Positions 58,833 through 64,000 of a stretch of DNA of 64,000 bases are shown here, piece after piece. The DNA comes from Ampelocalamus luodianensis (taxonomy: Eukaryota > Streptophyta > Magnoliopsida > Poales > Poaceae): NCBI GenBank assembly GCA_036346255.1, contig CM070625.1, positions 37,762,520-37,826,519 of the forward strand, written 5' to 3'. The notes below the pieces were generated by a model. The model was given only the letters and a program-made list of their open reading frames with translations. It had not been told where the DNA came from and did no database searches. Numbering within the stretch: position 1 is the first letter of the stretch; the number at the start of each line of letters is the position of its first letter. The translations under genes were made by a program, and so were the position numbers.

Positions 58833-60540
58833 TGTAACAGCCCCAGTTTTAAGGAACAGTAATAATATGCTTTATGAACAGTAATGAGATGTTGTTCATA
58901 ACATCACTGATCATTTTGAAATTTGGAAGTGTTGTTACAATCTAAAACCTTCCTTTTCTAGCCAAAATCTAAAAACTTGTTGAAACTTCAAAAGAAAATA
59001 CCAGTCAATGTTGGTATTAAGACCGGGAAGTATTTATATTGGAAACTAGATAAATTATTTTAGCCAAAAATGATTTTGAAGAATTTTTGGAAATTATTTT
59101 GACTTTGAGAAAAATATTTGTCTTTAAATAAACCTACTCGGTTTAAGTGAATTAAGTATGTATTTTAAAAGGTGAAACAGTGGTTTTCAAAAATTATTTG
59201 GGGAATATATCATCCCAGTAGCATTCTTGCAAAATTTCATAATTTTACAAATTTATTTGCTATTTTTAAAGCCCCGGTCAAACTTTTGAAGATTTGCATT
59301 TGGGCTGGTCAACTTTCCCGGCCGAACTCCAGTTCTTGGCTCTGTAGCGACTAAGCCAACCAGGTTTAGGTCCAACCTGTGCTATCGGACCGCACTTGAC
59401 ACGCGTTGGCGTCGCCCAACCTCCCAAATAACATGGCCGTTGATCTCCTCGTGAACGGTCGAAGATTGCAGAGCTGTGCGAGTCCTCCACACACGCGATG
59501 CAATTATCACCGTCAAATCTCCATCCTAGCACGCTCAGCCCTGCTTTTGAAACCACAGCGCGCCATCTCAACTCTCAGCCGTTAGATCCTAATGAACGGG
59601 CCGGATTCATTGGGCCGTTCGGGTCACCCGAACACCACATTGAATTTGAGCCCTTAGATCTAAATCGGGCGATCGAGAGTGGTTGTGACTTTCGGGTCAC
59701 CCGAAAGCCTATTCAATCTCCATCGTGGGATTTTGATATGATGGACCACAAGTGATTGTGTCGTTCGGGCCATCCCGATGAGCCACGCAATCATGACCGT
59801 TAGATCTAGATCCTGCGATACGCCATTTTCGGGCAATGCCATTTTTAAATGGTAAAAGCCGAAATGAGCGCGAGCCATTAGATCCTCAATCAGCGGACCA
59901 GATCGTGTGGGCCGTTCGGGTTGCCTGAACGCACCACTCAACCTCCACCTTTGGATCCTGATCGGACGGACCGCATCCATTGGGTCATTCGGGTCACCAG
60001 ACTCCTCTTCACTCTCCGCCGTTGATCTTAGATCCAACCGCGCCGCCCTTTTCGTGTTTGAAATCAAAGGCGTGCATTTATTTTTGGCCATTGGATTTCA
60101 ATCCAACGGTATCTCTTCGGCCATGTGCGCATAGGGTCAGATCCTCATCTGACCATGGGATTTGAATCCTACGGTGCTCCTTCTTTCTTGTGGGATTACA
60201 ACTGGATCTTGGTATGGCCGTTAGATTAGAATCGTGCGGCCCATATTGAAGGATACTGGTTGAATGTTATTTGTCCATCTTAATCACAGCCGCCCATTTC
60301 TAATCGGACGGTTGATGTTCTTTTGATATTACGAGGGCGTGTGTTGCTGCGACTGACCGCGGGACCCGCACGTCAGTGAAGCGATTTTCTTCTTCCTCGC
60401 GGCTGTGTATCGCCACCGACTTCGTTGCCGGAGAGGTGGTGTTCCGCCGCGATTCTGGCAAATCCTTCCTTGACACCTGGCCCTAAATTGCCATCGCATC
60501 ATCTCTAGAAACCTCTCGGTTGCTCTGGAGGTTCAAACTC

Positions 60541-60548
60541 TATATAAA
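60541..60548 (+). promoter_or_regulatory. TATA box of LTR3
   Basis: TATATAAA before CCCTAGC, as in LTR1 and LTR2. Confidence 0.7.
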
Positions 60549-63408
60549 CCCTAGCTTTTTGGCTCACTGCCATTGTTGACTGAGAAAGCTTCCAACTTTT
60601 CCTTCCTTCCTAGTGAAGCTTTCATGCTCTCACTCCTGGTTCATCTAAAACCATGCCTAATTCCCATTGTAATGTGAATTTCGGGCATCTTTTGCAGGTC
60701 GAACCAGTGACTTGCTCTCTGTTAAACCAAGACGACTAGAGCATCACTTTGGTGATTTCTTGCTCCGGTGAGTTCCTCCGGATTTCATCCATGTCATCTC
60801 ATGTCTTATACTTAAGTAGAGCATAAGCTTTGCATTAATTCCATTCTTGGTCAAACAGGTGAAGCGATTGGATCTTTTCCTTTTTTCGGTCAAAATCCAC
60901 TTCTTCTTCTCCAACTCTGACGGGTAAGTATTGATCTTGTTCTTTCCTGCTTTGAGCATCCTAAGGACATCAATAACCTACCTAGATCACTCACACATTA
61001 ATTAAGTGCTCAGTTTAACCTAGCACCAAAAATGTTCTTTTTATAACCCTTCGGTCTTTCATATTGTTTCCAAGATTTTGAGCTTTCCTGTTTAATCTCC
61101 AAGTTCAGACAGTCTCCTACTTAACCCTAGCATCATAAGCAATAATCTTTTTGAACCTTGATGCCTTCAAATCGACTAGTTAGCCAAAATCCTTCTCTGT
61201 TGTGTTTTGTCGGGCAAAACCGACAAACACTGGAGCTTCCTATTTTCTGGTAATCTTGAAATTCTATGCTAGCAAAAGTGAGTCTAGGGTATTGTCTACT
61301 CTGTAGATCAACTTTAATTCTAATTTGAAATCTTTGTTTCGTGAATCTCCAAATCCACCGAAATCTGCAAGTTGTGCCTGTGTTGTTTTTGCTGTTGGTC
61401 CAACCGACAAAAGGCAGCATATTCTTCCTTTCTTAATTCTTGTCACTTAGTGATTAAATGATAAGTTAGGTCCCTGTATTAGTTAGGAATACTCTTAGCT
61501 TAAGCAAAGAATTTTATTTGTGCATGTATAGCTCAAACCACCATTCTTTTGTAATATGTCCCATTTTCAGTTTTCCAAAATCTGAAACTATAGATCCAGA
61601 TTAAACCTCAAATTTGATAATTAGCATTAACTGATATTAAATGATAAGTTAAACTTTTAGTTTTACTTATTTAGCTATAACCTAAACAGAAATGTTATTT
61701 GTTCATAATATAATTAAGTAGCAAGCTTTGCTTTTGAAATCTGTCTATCTTCAGTGTTTCCCAAATTCTGAAACTGTAGCTCTAAACTGAACCTTAACTC
61801 TAGACCATTAGTGTCTACAAGAATAAATATGGGTTATTATCCTTATTAGGTTAGATGTAGCTTAAGCATGTTGTTAAGTATGCATTAAGCTATTGATCAT
61901 GTATTCTCTTTCTATATTTTGTTCGATGCCAATTTCCTACTATTTATTAGATTTTATTTGACTTTTTAGATTCTTGTTCTTCTGAAGTGATTAAAACTTT
62001 TGTTGGGAAACAAGAACCTGAACAAGAGGTGTATTATTACCAAGGCAAGCATCCTCTCTGCACCATGTTGATCCCAAAATTTTGTACTGTAGGTCTCCCA
62101 AAACACAGTGATAAGTATTGCATGCTAATTTCCTAAAAAGTAATTGTGATCTGTTAGTAGCTAGTTATAACCTAACATTTGTGGCTTACCTTAAATCTGA
62201 TCATACACTCAAACTTAGAGTAGTGTTGTATACTACAACACTTAATTTCAGAAATTGCTTAGCCATGCAGTCTGTAGAACGTTAGTGTTTGACAAGCTTA
62301 TCTTGTCAGACTTGGGGATAATAAATGAATTTCCATTTCTTTTGATCCTTTGTTCAATCTTTTAAAATTGAAATGAAACCCAACTTGGTTTGACAAACTG
62401 ATTTTAGATCTGGACAAGTGGATGCTAGTGATGGTGCCTTAGTGCATGAGATTTGGGAATTGTGGTAGTCTTATGCGGATGGATTAAGGATGAACAAATT
62501 GACTTGAAGATTCAAGCCCCAACGCACTTCCACACGCGTGTATAAGTATTTGTTTGGTTAAGTAAAGGTTGATGCTATTGAGTTGGAAACAGGAGTAAGG
62601 ACATGTGTATTGATCTCATATGGCATAGATGCTTAAGTCTTGGTGCGTGTCTTATGCCATGTGAGTTTTATATCGATGTCGGATGCTCTTAGGAGGGTGA
62701 GGGCGTAGATCGTTCCATCACATGTACGTACCTTACGGGTTCCGATTGCGATCTAGTATATGTAGCGAACACAATCTGTATTTCTTTTGATCGGGTCGGC
62801 ATTCCCGGCGCAACATGTGTGCCCCGGTTAAGCATATGCTATCAGTCGTTGTTTAAGCGGGATTAGTTCACACATGGGTTGTCCAACTCAATAGTGTCAA
62901 CTTGTTGAAAAATACCAAATCTTAGTTTCCCGGTCGGCACACCAAAGGAAGTGTGTCATCATTCGGAGGCATCCGAAGGCAACGGGCTGACTAAGTCGTG
63001 TGGGTAAAGATGTACACCCCTGCAGGGTTAAAACTATTTGAATAGCCGTGTCTACGGTTACGGACAATGCTTGAGTTGAATAGATCTTTGTATAGATTTT
63101 TGGGGCACAACTTCTGGTTGGGTATGGTTGGTTTGAGGGTACTCGTGTAATTTTTGTTCTTGGTGGTGGCACCCTTTGTGATGTTAATTATGGTTTATCA
63201 TTATGCTCTCTTTTAATTCTTGTTTTGAGTCCAAATTGGTTTTAAAGTCGCTTTACTAATACCTAGCATGTGTAGGGTTAAGGGTATTGCTTTATGCAAA
63301 AACTACAACCATACAACCTTCTGTTGTAACCTTATGCATGTACAAATCCTAATCCTTTGTATAGGTTCTAACAAACACTTTCTTTTTAGTAGCTTGTGTA
63401 AGTCTTGC

Positions 63409-63427
63409 TGAGTACCTTCCGTACTCA
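63409..63427 (+). other. Conserved LTR hairpin (LTR3)
   Basis: TGAGTAC, loop CTTCC, GTACTCA: same stem as LTR1 with one loop change. Confidence 0.65.
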
Positions 63428-63906
63428 AGGTGCTATAACCTCTTGTTGCAGGTGAAGATAGTTATTTGTATGAGGTACCCGTTAGCGTCGAATAGGGCGA
63501 CGCTAACGAATAAAGCTATTTCTATCCTCCACGCAATAGCCTGCGGGTGATGGGGCCATTGGTGGCTTTTGCTGTTAATCTTTTGCTTCTGCTGTTAAAC
63601 TTTGTTAGTGACCCTGAGTCACTTGATATTGTAGTACTAAACCAAATTGTAACCTTTTGTTTAATTATGTAAATGTATGCCTTGTATGTGTATGATGCAA
63701 TGTTGTTTAAGGATATATGTGCAATGGTCACTGATCCTGGGAACTATTGTAAGACATATATCCGGGAACCTGAATATTGGATTTGTTACTTGTTAAATTT
63801 ATACTTCTAGTATGATCTTTAATGAGGGAACCGAACTATTCCTTAATTAAGAATTACGCTACAGTATAATTTTAATTCGCACATTTCCAATATTTAGGTC
63901 CTCACA

Positions 63907-64000
63907 CTACATCTCCTAAATCTTTCATTGAGAAACTATTTCTTAATGAAGTTTTAACAATTCAAGCATTGGAATATCATTTCCACCAGAGTATGTCATC
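63907..64000 (-). pseudogene. Copia element A: reverse transcriptase active-site region (partial)
   Basis: The minus strand encodes a DDI motif at the window edge, then GNDIPMLELLK, and after a one-base shift SFSMKDLGDV, the palm segment following the YVDD box of copia RT. It is cut on the right by the window end and on the left by LTR3. Copia A gag, protease and integrase must lie beyond 64000. Confidence 0.8.

Larger units (their letters stand above)
58833..63906 (+). mobile_element. LTR3: solo LTR of family 1, diverged subfamily, in copia A
   Basis: Starts TGTAACAGCCCC, ends GGTCCTCACA, 5074 bp, about 0.9 kb longer than LTR1. Flanks CTGCA (58828-58832) and CTACA (63907-63911) are a TSD with one transition. 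TATA box at 60541, AAG|GCAAGC at 62042, TTCGAA-like block at 62999-63067 (ATTTGAATAG), hairpin TGAGTAC/GTACTCA at 63409-63427. The extra length is mainly between 60660 and 61960, where a segment ending in a CCGACAAA(A/C) sequence (near 61219 and 61400) and AAATGATAAGTTA (near 61456 and 61640) occur twice. Confidence 0.92.

Overview
The window is repeat-dense plant DNA, almost certainly from a grass (Poaceae) and probably from pericentromeric or other heterochromatin. The evidence is long (2.4-5.1 kb) Ty3/gypsy LTRs, chromovirus-type (Tekay/Del-like) polyproteins, an Angela-like Ty1/copia LTR carrying GATATGCCCTAGAGGCAAT, and nested insertions with 5-bp target-site duplications (TSDs). I found no host protein-coding gene, tRNA, rRNA or CRISPR array. 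Essentially every base can be assigned to an LTR retrotransposon or its debris.

Layout. 1-3089: a decayed AT-rich element on the minus strand (PBS near 2859, LTR stub to 3089). 3090-34397: family 1 (Tekay-like) in the order LTR1 (3090-7281), internal (7282-10002), nested family-2 element (10003-23749), rest of the family-1 internal (23750-24857), LTR2 (24858-33826), start of a second internal (33827-34397). LTR2 is itself interrupted by a minus-strand family-2 solo LTR (28924-33758, TSD CTTGA). 34398-36020: truncated minus-strand LTR. 36021-42470 and onward: copia element B (minus), split by solo LTR G (36776-40366, TSD CAAAC). About 42480-49165: the 5' end of a Tat/Retand-like gypsy element (LTR, PBS TGGCGCCGTCCGTGGGGA, start of gag), whose LTR is split by solo LTR D (42721-48338, TSD GTGTC), which holds solo LTR C1 (43183-45561). 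49166-51856: LTR F, cut by LTR D2 (51857-~57186), which holds solo LTR C2 (53082-55463, TSD GTACA). ~57187-64000: copia element A (minus) with its RT split by a family-1 solo LTR3 (58833-63906, TSD CTGCA/CTACA).

How it works together: the coding parts are fossils of gag, protease, RT, RNase H and integrase. The best preserved are copia A RT/RNase H and the second copy of an extra ORF upstream of family-1 gag. The most striking signals are in the LTRs. Across diverged gypsy LTR families I see (i) a hairpin in the 3' third whose stem sequence changes in a compensating way, (ii) a ~70-bp block centred on TTCGAA, (iii) an AAG|GCAAGT sequence that looks like a GC-type 5' splice site between the TATA box and that block, with matching acceptors just before the extra ORF and gag, and (iv) many short CCGTTGGAT...ATCCAACGG palindromes upstream of the TATA boxes. 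Taken together these suggest a conserved leader architecture in which splicing would separate translated mRNA from full-length RNA that keeps the PBS and hairpin. That is inference.

Caution: between about 8.9-10.0 kb and 15.8-28.9 kb, duplicated sequence disagrees in clustered small indels and substitutions, often at CAG/CTG/CCG triplets. This looks more like poor consensus than evolution, so frameshifts there should not be over-read.
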